A stretch of DNA of 64,000 nt from Chloroflexi bacterium 54-19 (GCA_001898225.1 MKTJ01000022.1:48690-112689); one strand, 5' to 3'. Numbered from the stretch's first letter, positions 18,401-26,354 are shown. Notes: a model not told the origin generated them from the sequence alone. Numbers and translations are program-made.

Positions 18401-20061
18401 ACCGGGGGATTTAGCTCCGGCGCCTCGTCAAGCTCGGCCAGGTCATCCAGGAATACCGTATATTGCGGCAAATTCCGGGGATTTTCGGGCTGAGATTGTG
18501 AGGCCTGGGCAGGGGGCGTCACCGGGGGCGCTTCCTCAAGGTCCGCCAGGTCATCCAGGAAGACCGTATGCTGCGGCAAGTTCCGGGGGTCCGGGTTAGC
18601 CTGTGATGGGACGGGTGCAGCCTGGGTGGGCGGGGCTTCATCAACCAGGGCTAAGTCATCCAGGAAGACCGTATGCTGCGGCAGGTCCCGGGGATTTTCG
18701 GCTGGTGGGGTCGGCGGGACCGGGTCAGGGGCTTCCTCAAGCGAAGCCAGGTCGTCCAGGAAAATCGTTTGCTGCGGGAAATTTCGGGGGTTTTCAGACG
18801 GCGGCTGGTTGGCAGGGGCCGACCCCGGATTTGCCGGTGGAGTTGCGCCCATTATTTCATCGGGAGCGTAGGGCGAGAAACCCAGGATACTCGTCAGGCC
18901 GCTATGGGGCCGACCGTTGTCACCGGAATTGCCCGGTTCGGGCTCATCAAAAGCAAAATTAAGCCGCTCCTCGACATCCACGTCACCAAAAGTAGGTGCT
19001 GATGGGGGCGCGTCGGAATGGTTAGGACCTTTAAGCCAGTCGAGAATATCTCTCTTGGGCGTGTCATCTTCCGGAGCTATTTCCTCGTTGGTAGAACGCA
19101 ACCATTCGGGCAGGTCCGACTCGTCATCATCAGGTTTCGGTTCAGGCGCGACCTGGGGGATCGAAAAAGCCTGTTTTGGCGGGACGGGTTCGTCTTCCGG
19201 GGCCGCCGAAAAAGGCGTGCTTTCCGCCGCAAAATCGCGGAGCCATTGCGGGATATTCTCGCCGGAAAGACCCGGGTCGCCGGTATTCGGACCAGAGACA
19301 GCCCTCGGTTTTGGTTTAGTAGGCTTCTGGGGAGAGTCACCTCCAAGCTCTTTAAGCCATTCCGGCAAAGTGCTGTCGTCCTTAAACTCACCGATAGCCG
19401 GGTTGACCTGGGTAGCCTCGTTATCAATCGGGCTCGAAATATCGTCCGGCTCGTCCAAAGGCGCAGGAATAGTGGGGAAATCGAGGTTCGCGGCCCCAGT
19501 CGGGTTAACTTGACCGGTGGGGGCAGGCGGCGTGGCGTTAAAGTCGGCGGCCTGGGTAGTGGGTGCAGCGGTTTCCTGGGAAGGTGGCACAACCGGGGGC
19601 GGCGGGACGGGCGGCAAATTCTTGCCAGGGATAGCGGCGCTATCCGGACGCAAATTGCTCAGCCAATCGCCACTGTCGCCGGAGGTTTTCTTATCAGCTT
19701 CGTATTTATTGCGAGCCTGGGCTAGCCGGGAAAGACGGCCCCCCGCTTGGGGTCCTGAGCCGGACGGCGTGGAGTTGGAGTTGCCCTGCAAGTCGTCGGG
19801 GTTGAGGGAAATGCGTCCCCCCTGACCCTGCCCGGTGTTTTCACCGATAGCCGGTTGGTTGGCTTTGAGGGGCGCGCCACACCAGCGGCACTTTACAGAG
19901 GCGGAAAAGTTAAATTTACCACAGTTCGGGCAAGCCACTTCGTGGGGGTCGTCCGGCTGGTTGGAAAGCAATAGAGGCCGCACTTCCTCACCGCAACCGG
20001 GACACCACCGGCAAAGTCCGGGGATATTTTTACCACATTTTGTACAACCAACCATCGGCAA
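15445..20061 (-). CDS. 1538-residue zinc-ribbon, disordered-repeat, membrane-anchored protein
   Basis: The N-terminus has two zinc ribbons: C6/C9 with C20/C23 and C44/C47 with C58/C61, each containing CRWC. A very long Pro/Glu/Asp-rich region (about 65-1245) is probably disordered. It holds five copies of a FLDDLA-centred unit (about 415-570) and about a dozen short [LI]P[DEQA]WL[KR] peptides. A membrane helix at about 1247-1270 (FVRYFLYILLLAVAIFGLL) leads to a folded outer domain with VLVAFDWDADRSGEMSPL. A final helix (about 1515-1534) ends in RRRR. The start is TTG at 20061 or ATG at 20055; neither has an ideal binding site. I recognise no known function. It looks like a scaffold joining cytoplasm and exterior. 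Confidence 0.78.
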   Translation of the reverse strand: MPMVGCTKCGKNIPGLCRWCPGCGEEVRPLLLSNQPDDPHEVACPNCGKFNFSASVKCRWCGAPLKANQPAIGENTGQGQGGRISLNPDDLQGNSNSTPSGSGPQAGGRLSRLAQARNKYEADKKTSGDSGDWLSNLRPDSAAIPGKNLPPVPPPPVVPPSQETAAPTTQAADFNATPPAPTGQVNPTGAANLDFPTIPAPLDEPDDISSPIDNEATQVNPAIGEFKDDSTLPEWLKELGGDSPQKPTKPKPRAVSGPNTGDPGLSGENIPQWLRDFAAESTPFSAAPEDEPVPPKQAFSIPQVAPEPKPDDDESDLPEWLRSTNEEIAPEDDTPKRDILDWLKGPNHSDAPPSAPTFGDVDVEERLNFAFDEPEPGNSGDNGRPHSGLTSILGFSPYAPDEIMGATPPANPGSAPANQPPSENPRNFPQQTIFLDDLASLEEAPDPVPPTPPAENPRDLPQHTVFLDDLALVDEAPPTQAAPVPSQANPDPRNLPQHTVFLDDLADLEEAPPVTPPAQASQSQPENPRNLPQYTVFLDDLAELDEAPELNPPVEESSRMPHTVFLNDLASLDEAPPTPATASSGLKPWLVGLEQPVLETTAAPVSGFAGSGTSPDLKPWLAGLQPPVLENSSLSNGNQAGTSDTLLDDDGFTLDYIKNVRSKGTRPFSVGAMLSQPELIPDEVATNPDATVESTQPDVEMSLSGDKAGETDAGEELQSFSPGGDLTGQEMPDKEALSALLATLPDLPDLSLEDTAAAPAPPAKPQGGTRSNRYSFGYLDNETGDLETGDLPAPTSNEAPRLEASEQGKPSTFELPEFLANPQAASSGEDELPTWQRLFVPETAEPAATPAPDEETEDDAGSQSLASEGVIAPATPIQSGSPVSTTETTEPDQEDSWAARWSPDADDDTADPVAAAAALPDLPPLPSLPSATSPAGAELQEDPDDIPDWLKALSASGPVEAAPPPAVSGYSEMNQGSSALAETTTPDADLPDWLRDEPEQTDTPAIIAPATPTKPLQPKGSTVEERELPDWLKEPSEEPEFDPTLPPLLSGQSPAQLPDWLKEPEAPALTFGPEDYTGPTLPRERQEGPPVDYAALLQEVPNDQLSGSNFFGDVEGPAWLQQSNAPKPSEPAPDTAATTAPSENALPAWLRSVAPPPNAAPDQETDRVILPATPNEAEEVPASSPAEPPASEAEPEPEPAEDELPSVNLPPRLASAAVLETLLLPNSPVPVEEVSAKSKRGLRLSPNFVRYFLYILLLAVAIFGLLRPLPLGSLTISPNVQAFYSQIDGLPANAKVLVAFDWDADRSGEMSPLSTAVVQHLMAKRAKLVTLSLNPQGPALAARITDELATNPIYGNDNFYKYGTTYLNLGWRSGQEAALRSLFSSIGDLTDYKNGQRAGDLAATAGINSLTDFDLIVVLAGDEGSVRTWVEQVGVQPGAHMVLGVPQAVEPVARPYAQGLSTANPGQMSSETQPRAQALLAGLNQTAQYDQLLQDKLNLKTDPTVGVEGRLTAQSLAAILLIVVIVVVNVIYLVRRRR
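18360..18800 (-). repeat. In-frame repeat array coding FLDDLA units
   Basis: Five units of about 30 codons lie inside the 1538-residue gene. The consensus peptide is P-x-x-T-[VI]-F-L-[DN]-D-L-A-x-[LV]-[DE]-E-A-P. Two of them are identical at DNA level over 29 bp (18550-18578 and 18655-18683), which suggests recent duplication or gene conversion. Linkers are Pro/Ala-rich and vary in length. Confidence 0.85.
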
Positions 20062-20118
20062 AACCGCTACAACCCTTCTTCGATGAAACCAACCGCGACC
20101 CTTCGCACCGGGGCCGGG

Positions 20119-20739
20119 CTACCGCATGTAATTGTTATCTACCCCCAGCAAATACCTTAAACTGGTGGCAATGGCCCCTAACGCAGTCCCGATTAATATG
20201 CCCCGGATAATTCCCAGCACCGGGTAATCCTGAAACCACTGGCTGATCGAACTCAGGCTGCTAAACGGGGTGAACGCAATCTGTCCCAGCAGCACTACAA
20301 CGGCCCCGATAACCAGCAAAGCCGACTCGATATTGCGAATCCGCAATGTTCGCAGCGCGGCGGATATTAAGAGAAACGCCAGCAGCGAGAAAAGGGTAGT
20401 CGCCAGCGGCTGGTAAATATACTGGAAAATCCAGTTGGAGACGCTATCCTGGTACCCCGCAGCCCGCCCTATCACCCCTGCTACGATGACTACGAACGCG
20501 CTCACCAGCAAGGCCAGGCTGTAGACCCGGTTCGCGCCGCCCTTCTGGAGGCGTTGGAGGTGGACCCAGGCAATATTAGCCAGCCCCAGAAGCAACAGGA
20601 CCCCGGCAATCATCGAGACCCATAAGGCCAGGGCGTGACCGACACCATCTATCAGGCCGGTCGTAAAGAAATCGGCCAGCACCAGCAGGGCGGTCAATAA
20701 AACGACAATCAGGGGTAGATAGAGCTTGAGGCGCTGCAT
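20119..20739 (-). CDS. Polytopic membrane protein of the ASKHA cluster
   Basis: This 206-residue protein has about six hydrophobic helices starting with LPLIVVLLTALLVLADFF. A basic cytoplasmic loop (HLQRLQKGGANRVYS) separates helices two and three, and another (ALRTLRIRNIES) comes before helix five. No family is recognised. An AGGGGAA about 9 nt before the ATG overlaps the end of the previous gene, so translation may be coupled. It lies upstream of the zinc-ribbon giant in the same direction. Function is unknown. Confidence 0.68.
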   Translation of the reverse strand: MQRLKLYLPLIVVLLTALLVLADFFTTGLIDGVGHALALWVSMIAGVLLLLGLANIAWVHLQRLQKGGANRVYSLALLVSAFVVIVAGVIGRAAGYQDSVSNWIFQYIYQPLATTLFSLLAFLLISAALRTLRIRNIESALLVIGAVVVLLGQIAFTPFSSLSSISQWFQDYPVLGIIRGILIGTALGAIATSLRYLLGVDNNYMR

Positions 20740-20753
20740 GTTAAAAGATTCCC

Positions 20754-21560
20754 CTAGCGCAAGAAATAGTTACCAATATCGGATACCAGGCCCGTCGAGG
20801 CGGCAATCACTCCCAGGATAATCGCCACGATTATGAGCAGCCGCAGGGCATCCTGGGCCCGCAGACTGGCGAGCAGGGCCGGGCGGTGGTCGAGATAGGC
20901 CGGGACGGCGTAAATTTCCTCACCCAGCAAAGTTTCTTCGGACCCGGCGCTGATTATCATCAAAGGCATGGCTTCGACCCGGCTCGACCCGGCAATCTGC
21001 GGAATTGCGAGACGGCTGGCGGTCTCCCCGGCCAGCAAATATTCCGCGTCAAACCGGCCCAGTAACACGGTCCCGGCAGTCGGCTCGGTGGCGAGAGAAC
21101 TCTCGACCCCAGCAATATAGGCCAGGCGGTCCTGTTGAGTCACGAAATGGACATCATCCCGGCTGAAATCGTCAGGGCGTCCGGCTTCGGTAAAGGCGAC
21201 CTCGGTTACATCGCCCGCCGCCAGGAAGGTCAGGGTATCGTTGGCCGAAATCTCCAGCGAAGCCCCGGAACGGGCTGTGCCCCGCGAAATCTCGCCCAGG
21301 GTGGTCAGGCTGCTCAAAGTTTCGGCAGCGCCCGGCTGGTCGTTGAGACCGCCGCTTCCCGGCGAGTAATGCAACCTCCGGCCACTCTCGGCGCTCTGCC
21401 CAATCAGGCCCCGCAGCCGGGTCAGGGGACGCAAAGCCCGCAGGTTGGGACTACGCCCCTGCTCGCTATTCGACCAGGCTACAAAGAAAAAAATCAGAAA
21501 GGCCGCCAGAACAATCAGCGCGAAAACAGTGGAGGGGCCTAGGGCCAGCGAAACATTCAT
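20754..21560 (-). CDS. Bitopic membrane protein, DUF6754-like
   Basis: This 268-residue protein has a helix at each end (about 12-32 and 242-262). The region between them contains DTLTFLAAGDVTEVAF, VLLGRFDAEYLLAGE, PLMIISAGSEETLLGEEIYAVPAYL and ends near LRAQDALR. The GRFxxEYLL and GEEIYAxPAYL pieces recall a Chloroflexota family that I believe is DUF6754, but this needs a profile search. No catalytic residues are visible. It is the second gene of the minus-strand cluster and lies 15 bp from the next gene, so it probably works with the other membrane proteins. Confidence 0.65.
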   Translation of the reverse strand: MNVSLALGPSTVFALIVLAAFLIFFFVAWSNSEQGRSPNLRALRPLTRLRGLIGQSAESGRRLHYSPGSGGLNDQPGAAETLSSLTTLGEISRGTARSGASLEISANDTLTFLAAGDVTEVAFTEAGRPDDFSRDDVHFVTQQDRLAYIAGVESSLATEPTAGTVLLGRFDAEYLLAGETASRLAIPQIAGSSRVEAMPLMIISAGSEETLLGEEIYAVPAYLDHRPALLASLRAQDALRLLIIVAIILGVIAASTGLVSDIGNYFLR

Positions 21561-21587
21561 ACCCGGAAGCTTTCTTTTAGCTTTAAA

Positions 21588-22136
21588 TCAGCCTTCTTGC
21601 TTGTTTGAAATCCGGCCCGTCACGCCGGATTTTTCCTTCAAGTGACCCCTGTCCCTTGTGTCCGCTTCGAGTTCGTCCAGGCGGCGCAGCAACCGGTCCA
21701 CGTTCTCGCGGTCTTCCAGCAGCCGGTAGAAACGCCCGGTGGGGTCTTGCTCCCGGAAAAGCAGCCGGGAAGCCGGTTGGACCAGCAAAAGCATCTGGCT
21801 ACCAAAAAAATTGAGCGGTCGCCCCGCCGAGAGGAACAAACGGGCCGGGGTCGTCAGCCCGGCAGTGTGCAGGCGCCGGGCCAGGCTATCAATTTCGGCG
21901 GTCCTGGCGGCATGCTCCTCCTGGAACCGGGCGACCAGCCGGGCCGGGACCAAAACGTCCATGCCTCCCGCCCTGCGTCCGGCCTCGGCCTGGGCTTCAT
22001 CGAGAGCCCCTAAACGCCGCAGTTGGTCTATCTGAGCCCGGTTTACCCGGATATTTACATTTTCGTCGCTAGAAGGGGGAGCGGTTTTGGCATGTTTTGA
22101 ATCTAGCGGAATGTTTTCACTCAGCATAAGCAACAT
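21588..22136 (-). CDS. Hypothetical protein, first gene of the ASKHA cluster
   Basis: This 182-residue soluble protein has charged, probably helical or coiled-coil stretches at about 30-95 and 140-165 (RFYRLLEDRENVDRLLRRLDE). A central hydrophobic piece, SAGRPLNFFGSQMLLLVQPA, looks like a buried strand-helix or a peripheral membrane patch. I recognise no family. Starts at 22136 and 22127 are both possible and neither has a good ribosome binding site. A good promoter lies about 75 nt upstream, so it begins the cluster transcript. Function is unknown. Confidence 0.6.
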   Translation of the reverse strand: MLLMLSENIPLDSKHAKTAPPSSDENVNIRVNRAQIDQLRRLGALDEAQAEAGRRAGGMDVLVPARLVARFQEEHAARTAEIDSLARRLHTAGLTTPARLFLSAGRPLNFFGSQMLLLVQPASRLLFREQDPTGRFYRLLEDRENVDRLLRRLDELEADTRDRGHLKEKSGVTGRISNKQEG

Positions 22137-22212
22137 TTCAGTAAATGATTCAAAGTGCGGATATTAGGCTAACTGCGGGACCGCGTAACTCTTGTTATGT
22201 TAATCTTTGCCT

Positions 22213-22240
22213 ATAATACCACATTTTAGTTGGATGTAAA
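22213..22240 (-). promoter_or_regulatory. Promoter of the ASKHA gene cluster
   Basis: On the minus strand, TTTACA (22235-22240) is followed by a 16-bp spacer and TATTAT (22213-22218). Each hexamer has one mismatch to consensus. The first gene starts about 75 nt downstream. Confidence 0.6.
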
Positions 22241-22286
22241 CACTTTGAATTGAGTGTTAAACCCCCCCATTAGTCACATTTTTATG

Positions 22287-22652
22287 TTAAATCAAGCGCC
22301 ACAATGGCTTGCCCGCCTCGGCCTCGTTTTTGCCGAAAAGGGCCGTATTCCGGTAGAGCGCCTTGTTAATTTCGCTGCGGGTGAGGCTGGCCGGGAAGCC
22401 GCTTTTTACCAGTTCTTGCCGGATTTGCCCGGCCTCGGCCTCCCCTAACCGGCCCAGGATAGCCTGGATTGCCGCGACCATTTCCTCGCCTGAGACCGGG
22501 TTAGGGGTGTCCGTTTCGCCTGCCGTCGTCACCTGCCGAACCCTGGGCGACGGCGCGGTTTCGAGGCGGGCTATCCTTTCTTCCAGTTCGGCTACCCTGG
22601 CGCTCAGCCGGGCGACCTGCTCAGCCAGGTCCAGTTCATCGTAATTGCTCAT
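22287..22652 (-). CDS. Small coiled-coil protein with winged-helix-like C-terminus
   Basis: The 121-residue frame starts at an ATG (22650-22652) with AGGAGG 8 nt upstream. The same frame is open farther upstream, but that part antisense-shadows the next gene and has no binding site. Residues about 7-33 form a coiled coil (LAEQVARLSARVAELEERIA). The C-terminal half, with ILGRLGEAEAGQIRQELVKS and EINKALYRNTALF, has a helix-turn-helix look and could be a small winged helix. No named family is recognised. Whether it binds DNA is inference only. Confidence 0.65.
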   Translation of the reverse strand: MSNYDELDLAEQVARLSARVAELEERIARLETAPSPRVRQVTTAGETDTPNPVSGEEMVAAIQAILGRLGEAEAGQIRQELVKSGFPASLTRSEINKALYRNTALFGKNEAEAGKPLWRLI

Positions 22653-22740
22653 ACAAAAATCCTCCTGGCCCGGTAACCAGACCTTCTTAAATGTGGATAA
22701 GTTGTAAGGGTGGAACGCCGGTATAAGGATAACCGATGCG

Positions 22741-23211
22741 TTAATTATCAGGCAAGCCGGGATACCGGGGTTGGAGGGTGCGGGTTTCCATGTCGAAACG
22801 TTCGGCCAGTTTAGCCATAGCGGGGTCGGCCATAAAGCGGTCGGCCAATTTCTGCAATTCGGGGTCGGGTTGGGCCGGTTCGGTGGCAAAATAAGCCCCC
22901 AGGATAGTCTGCAAATAGCCCTGCTCGTACTCGCTGAGGCTGGTTTTCTGGCTGGCCTGTTCCAGTTCGGCTTTGAACCAGGCAAAACCGTCGGTCTGGA
23001 CCGGTTTAAGGGCGCGGCCCTGGCTCAATTTTGCGGCCATGCGCTGGGTCTGTACATCGAAGGCGCTTTCCCCGATGAGGTAGTAGAGCGCCAGCATAGC
23101 GTCCAGGTGGCCTTTTTCAAAGTCGTTGGCGGCGGGCCGGGCCTGCCGGGCTTCAAATTCCCGCTTAATCCACTGCCCAAAAGGGCTCTCCGTTATTTTT
23201 TTCTCAGCCAT
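22741..23211 (-). CDS. Hypothetical protein with internal duplication
   Basis: This 156-residue soluble helical protein appears to contain two copies of one unit. Copy one (about residues 11-48) has WIKREFEARQ, then DFEKGHLDAMLALYYL. Copy two (about 76-113) has WFKAELEQAS, then EYEQGYLQTILGAYFA. The conserved W-[IF]-K and E-x-G-[HY]-L-x-x-[MI]-L pattern aligns without large gaps. No known family is recognised. The ATG has no clear ribosome binding site. Neighbours are small orphan genes, so context gives no function. Confidence 0.62.
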   Translation of the reverse strand: MAEKKITESPFGQWIKREFEARQARPAANDFEKGHLDAMLALYYLIGESAFDVQTQRMAAKLSQGRALKPVQTDGFAWFKAELEQASQKTSLSEYEQGYLQTILGAYFATEPAQPDPELQKLADRFMADPAMAKLAERFDMETRTLQPRYPGLPDN

Positions 23212-23301
23212 AGTTTTTAACTAATCCCGCCTGGTTTCCGGCTACTCTGTTCCCCGTTCAACGCTTTTACTGACTTCTGGCTTCTGGCTACTTACTACTT
23301 T

Positions 23302-25248
23302 TTAAGGCTTTTTCCATTTGTAGATGGAATAGCTCACTGACCCTTTGGCGGTTATGGCGCTGCTATCAAATCCCAGTTCACCACCGATGTCCAGGCCAAA
23401 TTCGACTTCCTTCTTGGTAAGGTTGGCCTTAATACCCACGGTAAATTTAACATCCCCATCAACCTTACCTTCGTCTACGTTCCACGTACCGGTTTTGGGG
23501 GGTTCATAAGGTACCAGCGCGGTTGACATGGACGAACCTGTGGTTGGGACCGTGCTGCCCCCGCCCGTATAGGGTACCAGGCCCGTAGACGGTGAGCTAC
23601 CGCCACCACCCGTTGATTCAGGTCCTTTTATTCCCTGGTAAACCACCAGGGCAAACTGGTCCTTGGGTGGGACACCCGATCCAATAAGCCCTGCTACCTG
23701 GTTGGCGCTGCGCAACGCCTTCTTGGACATACCGGCGGCGCTGGCGAGAAGTTTCAACTGTTCCGGCATCTTACTCCCGGCTAAACCAAGGGCGGTTTTA
23801 ACCGTCTCCCAGAGTTTGGCAGCTTTGTCCGGCAACGAATCGCCATCCAGTTTGGACAAAGTTCCCACGCTGATGCTGAATTCAACACCCCATTCGGTGC
23901 CTTCACGCGCGAGTTTGAGGCTGGTTTCCGTGCCCATGATTTCTAACTTGACGGTAAATTCCTTCGTGGTCTTACTTTCACCCAGGCTCGATTCATAGGA
24001 GCCACCCAGCCAACCCCGGCTCATTGTGCCTTTGAACCCACCGGAACCATCGTCAGTTCCCTGGTTTTCGATACTGTCTTTGCTGTACTCGGTGCCTGTG
24101 GTTACGACACCTTCCACGCCGAGTTTGTTCCCGCCTTCGCCATTCTTACCGGTATTGACGGTGCCGCTTACCGCACCAGCCACAGCCGTTCCGACAAATA
24201 CTTTATCATCGGTGGCCGCCATGCGCCCGGCGGTGGCAGACGACCAGGATTCGCGGTCGCTACCCCAAATCCAGTTCAAAATCCGGCCCGGAATATAGCT
24301 GGTTTCCTGGACGCTCCTGTAGAGACCAAAGGAAAGGGCTTCCATCGCCCCGGTGCCACCCCGCGTTGACTCGGCCTTGATATTGCGGACCAGGGAGGCC
24401 CCAAAATCAACCTGGCCGTAATAGAGGAAGGTATAGGAGGCTTTACCTTCGATACCGAGCTTGGAGTCAAGTTTAAGAAGACCCGGTCCTGTGGAGCCGG
24501 TGGCAGGTTTTTCTCGCTCAGCCTCGCCCGACAGTTTCAAGCCCAGGAAGATACCGCCACTGACCGGCACCCGGAACCCAAACTCAAAGCCTAATTTAAG
24601 GCCAGGTTTGGAAACGACCCAGTCCAGGTACTTACCGATGGCCGAAAGAACGGTCCCCAGTTCAGCCTGGTTAGGGACCGGAGGCGGTCCGCTGGTGGTC
24701 GTGGTAGTTGATGATGTACCGCCCGTGGTTGTGGTCCCGCCCGTGGTAGTTGTAGAAGTGGAGGTAGTAGGCACAGGGGTAGTGCCGCGCGGCAATTTGA
24801 CGGTCGTGCCGGGGGCGACGGCGTCATTCATCTTACCCATGTCAATGCTGTTGGTATCAATAAAACTTTGCATTTTAGAGGTCAGGGTAGTCGCAAAGAA
24901 CCCGTGTAAAGTGGCAATATCCTTCCAGGTCTGCCCGGCCTGGGAAGTGTAGGTAGGATGCGCGCCACCGGCCCGCTGGACCACGTTCGACACCGTGGCG
25001 GCGGTCTGGGGTTTATGCCCCTGTAAGAGGCGCTGGACCGACCGATTGCCGATGGTACGTTGCAACCGCATGATGGTCGCCGGGGTAAACGATTGCGGCC
25101 CGGCCATCACCCGGCGCAAATCGCCGGAAAGCGCAAACTCCGGCCCAAAACTCCCCTGGGCCTGGGTTTCGGGAGAAGATTCTTTTCCACTTTCGGAATG
25201 GGCAACTTCAGAAGCAGCAGGTTGGGCGGCGGCCCTGGCTTCACTCAT
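23302..25248 (-). CDS. Large protein with RTIGN-type eCIS-associated motif and LysM-like region
   Basis: This 648-residue protein has no signal peptide. Near residue 62-77 it carries MRLQRTIGNRSVQRLLQG, a peptide typical of DUF4157/extracellular contractile injection system (eCIS) associated proteins. A LysM-like stretch (about 97-155) follows: YTSQAGQTWKDIATLHGFF and then VAPGTTVKLP. A Thr/Gly/Ser linker (about 160-195) leads to a long Gly-rich, beta-strand-like part with phrases such as GFRVPVSGGIFLGLKLSG. It ends in a similar strand-rich region with GLDIGGELGFDSSAITAKGS. GGAGAT lies 7 nt before the ATG. No sheath, tube or baseplate gene is in the window. It may be a cargo or effector of a distant injection system, but that is inference. 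Confidence 0.6.
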   Translation of the reverse strand: MSEARAAAQPAASEVAHSESGKESSPETQAQGSFGPEFALSGDLRRVMAGPQSFTPATIMRLQRTIGNRSVQRLLQGHKPQTAATVSNVVQRAGGAHPTYTSQAGQTWKDIATLHGFFATTLTSKMQSFIDTNSIDMGKMNDAVAPGTTVKLPRGTTPVPTTSTSTTTTGGTTTTGGTSSTTTTTSGPPPVPNQAELGTVLSAIGKYLDWVVSKPGLKLGFEFGFRVPVSGGIFLGLKLSGEAEREKPATGSTGPGLLKLDSKLGIEGKASYTFLYYGQVDFGASLVRNIKAESTRGGTGAMEALSFGLYRSVQETSYIPGRILNWIWGSDRESWSSATAGRMAATDDKVFVGTAVAGAVSGTVNTGKNGEGGNKLGVEGVVTTGTEYSKDSIENQGTDDGSGGFKGTMSRGWLGGSYESSLGESKTTKEFTVKLEIMGTETSLKLAREGTEWGVEFSISVGTLSKLDGDSLPDKAAKLWETVKTALGLAGSKMPEQLKLLASAAGMSKKALRSANQVAGLIGSGVPPKDQFALVVYQGIKGPESTGGGGSSPSTGLVPYTGGGSTVPTTGSSMSTALVPYEPPKTGTWNVDEGKVDGDVKFTVGIKANLTKKEVEFGLDIGGELGFDSSAITAKGSVSYSIYKWKKP

Positions 25249-25411
25249 GGACTATCTCCGTTCCAATGATTTTTCTTCTTACAGGGATGTTCCAGTATAG
25301 CATAAATTAAAGAAATTTAACCATTTTTCGCACAGGGATAGCCGAAAGGTACCAAACCGAACCGGCTCACATTTACTTATAGCGGAGACCTTAGATGATT
25401 TTCCCAATGCA

Positions 25412-25449
25412 AAAAGACTTTCGCTTTTGAATGGCAGCGAAAGTCTTTT
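25412..25449 (-). terminator. Intrinsic terminator of the prenyltransferase gene
   Basis: AAAAGACTTTCGCT (25412-25425) pairs perfectly with AGCGAAAGTCTTTT (25436-25449). Its T side on the minus strand follows the UbiA-family gene. Confidence 0.85.
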
Positions 25450-25472
25450 CAGAGAAACCAAATTTTTGTGAT

Positions 25473-26354
25473 TTAGGCCGGAAAGAAATAAAGTATTCCG
25501 ATAGAGGTCAGGCCCCAGAGAGCGACACACGCCAGAAGCGGTATATCCTTAAAAAGCAGTTCCTCCGGGCTCCCCCCTTCGTCTTTCTTATAGACCAGGT
25601 AAAGATAGCGGAAGATGCCGTAGAGCACGAACGGGATGGTGAGGGCCATCAGGTGATTCTTGGGTAGCTTGTCGTAGGTGATGGTATAAAGCGAGTAGGC
25701 GATGACCACCGAGCTTGTCACCACCGAAATCATTTCCTGGACCAGTTCGCTCGAATATTCTTCCAGGATTTGGCGGTGACTGGACGCGCCTTCGGCCAGC
25801 AAGACCAGTTCGTGCCGCCGCTTGGCCAGTCCGATAAAAAGCGCTCCCAGCATAGTACAGACCAGGAGCCAGGGCGAAACTTCCACCTGGATAACCAGCG
25901 CCCCGGCCACCGCCCGCAACACGAAACCGCTGGCAAGCGTAAAAACATCGATAATAACGACGTTTTTGAGATAAAAGGAGTAGGCAACCTGGATGACAAA
26001 ATAGAGGAGGACAATCCCGCCAAAACCCGGTTGGAGGAAAAAGGCGGCAGGCACACAGACCGCCACCAGGGCTATCAACGCCGCGATAGCAACCGATTTG
26101 GGTAGCTTGCCGGAAGCAAGCGGGCGGAACCGCTTTTTAGGGTGTTGCTGGTCTTTTTTAATATCCACCAGGTCGTTTAGCAAATAAACGGCGCTGCTGA
26201 TGCCACAAAATATTATAAAACCAAGCGTTGCGATTAAGATGGGCCGGACTTCAAACAAATGCCGGTCGAAAACCACTCCAGAATAGAGCAGTAAATTTTT
26301 TACCCACTGCTTGGGACGCATGGTCTTGAGCAGTTGCTTTAATATAAAAAACAA
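25473..26354 (-). CDS. UbiA-family prenyltransferase, decaprenyl-phosphate phosphoribosyltransferase-like
   Basis: This 293-residue integral membrane protein has about eight or nine helices. MRPKQWVKNLLLYSGVVFD and the NDLVDIKKDQQHP motif followed by KKFRPLASG-like KRFRPLASG are the hallmarks of the DPPR-synthase group, which joins phosphoribose diphosphate to polyprenyl phosphate as a first step to a lipid-linked arabinose donor. The second Asp-rich site appears as NVVIIDVFTLASGFVLRAVAG. I start it at TTG 26354, with AAGGA 8 nt upstream. An ATG at 26393 lies too near the promoter. Its real acceptor sugar pathway in this organism is unknown. Confidence 0.8.
   Translation of the reverse strand: MFFILKQLLKTMRPKQWVKNLLLYSGVVFDRHLFEVRPILIATLGFIIFCGISSAVYLLNDLVDIKKDQQHPKKRFRPLASGKLPKSVAIAALIALVAVCVPAAFFLQPGFGGIVLLYFVIQVAYSFYLKNVVIIDVFTLASGFVLRAVAGALVIQVEVSPWLLVCTMLGALFIGLAKRRHELVLLAEGASSHRQILEEYSSELVQEMISVVTSSVVIAYSLYTITYDKLPKNHLMALTIPFVLYGIFRYLYLVYKKDEGGSPEELLFKDIPLLACVALWGLTSIGILYFFPA

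Noticed and set aside
18360..18800. Possible CRISPR-like repeats
   Set aside because: The spacing follows the reading frame and repeats are imperfect in-frame peptide units, with no cas genes nearby.
22653..22985. N-terminal extension of the 121-residue gene
   Set aside because: It lies antisense/out of frame across the 156-residue gene and has no binding site; AGGAGG supports 22652.
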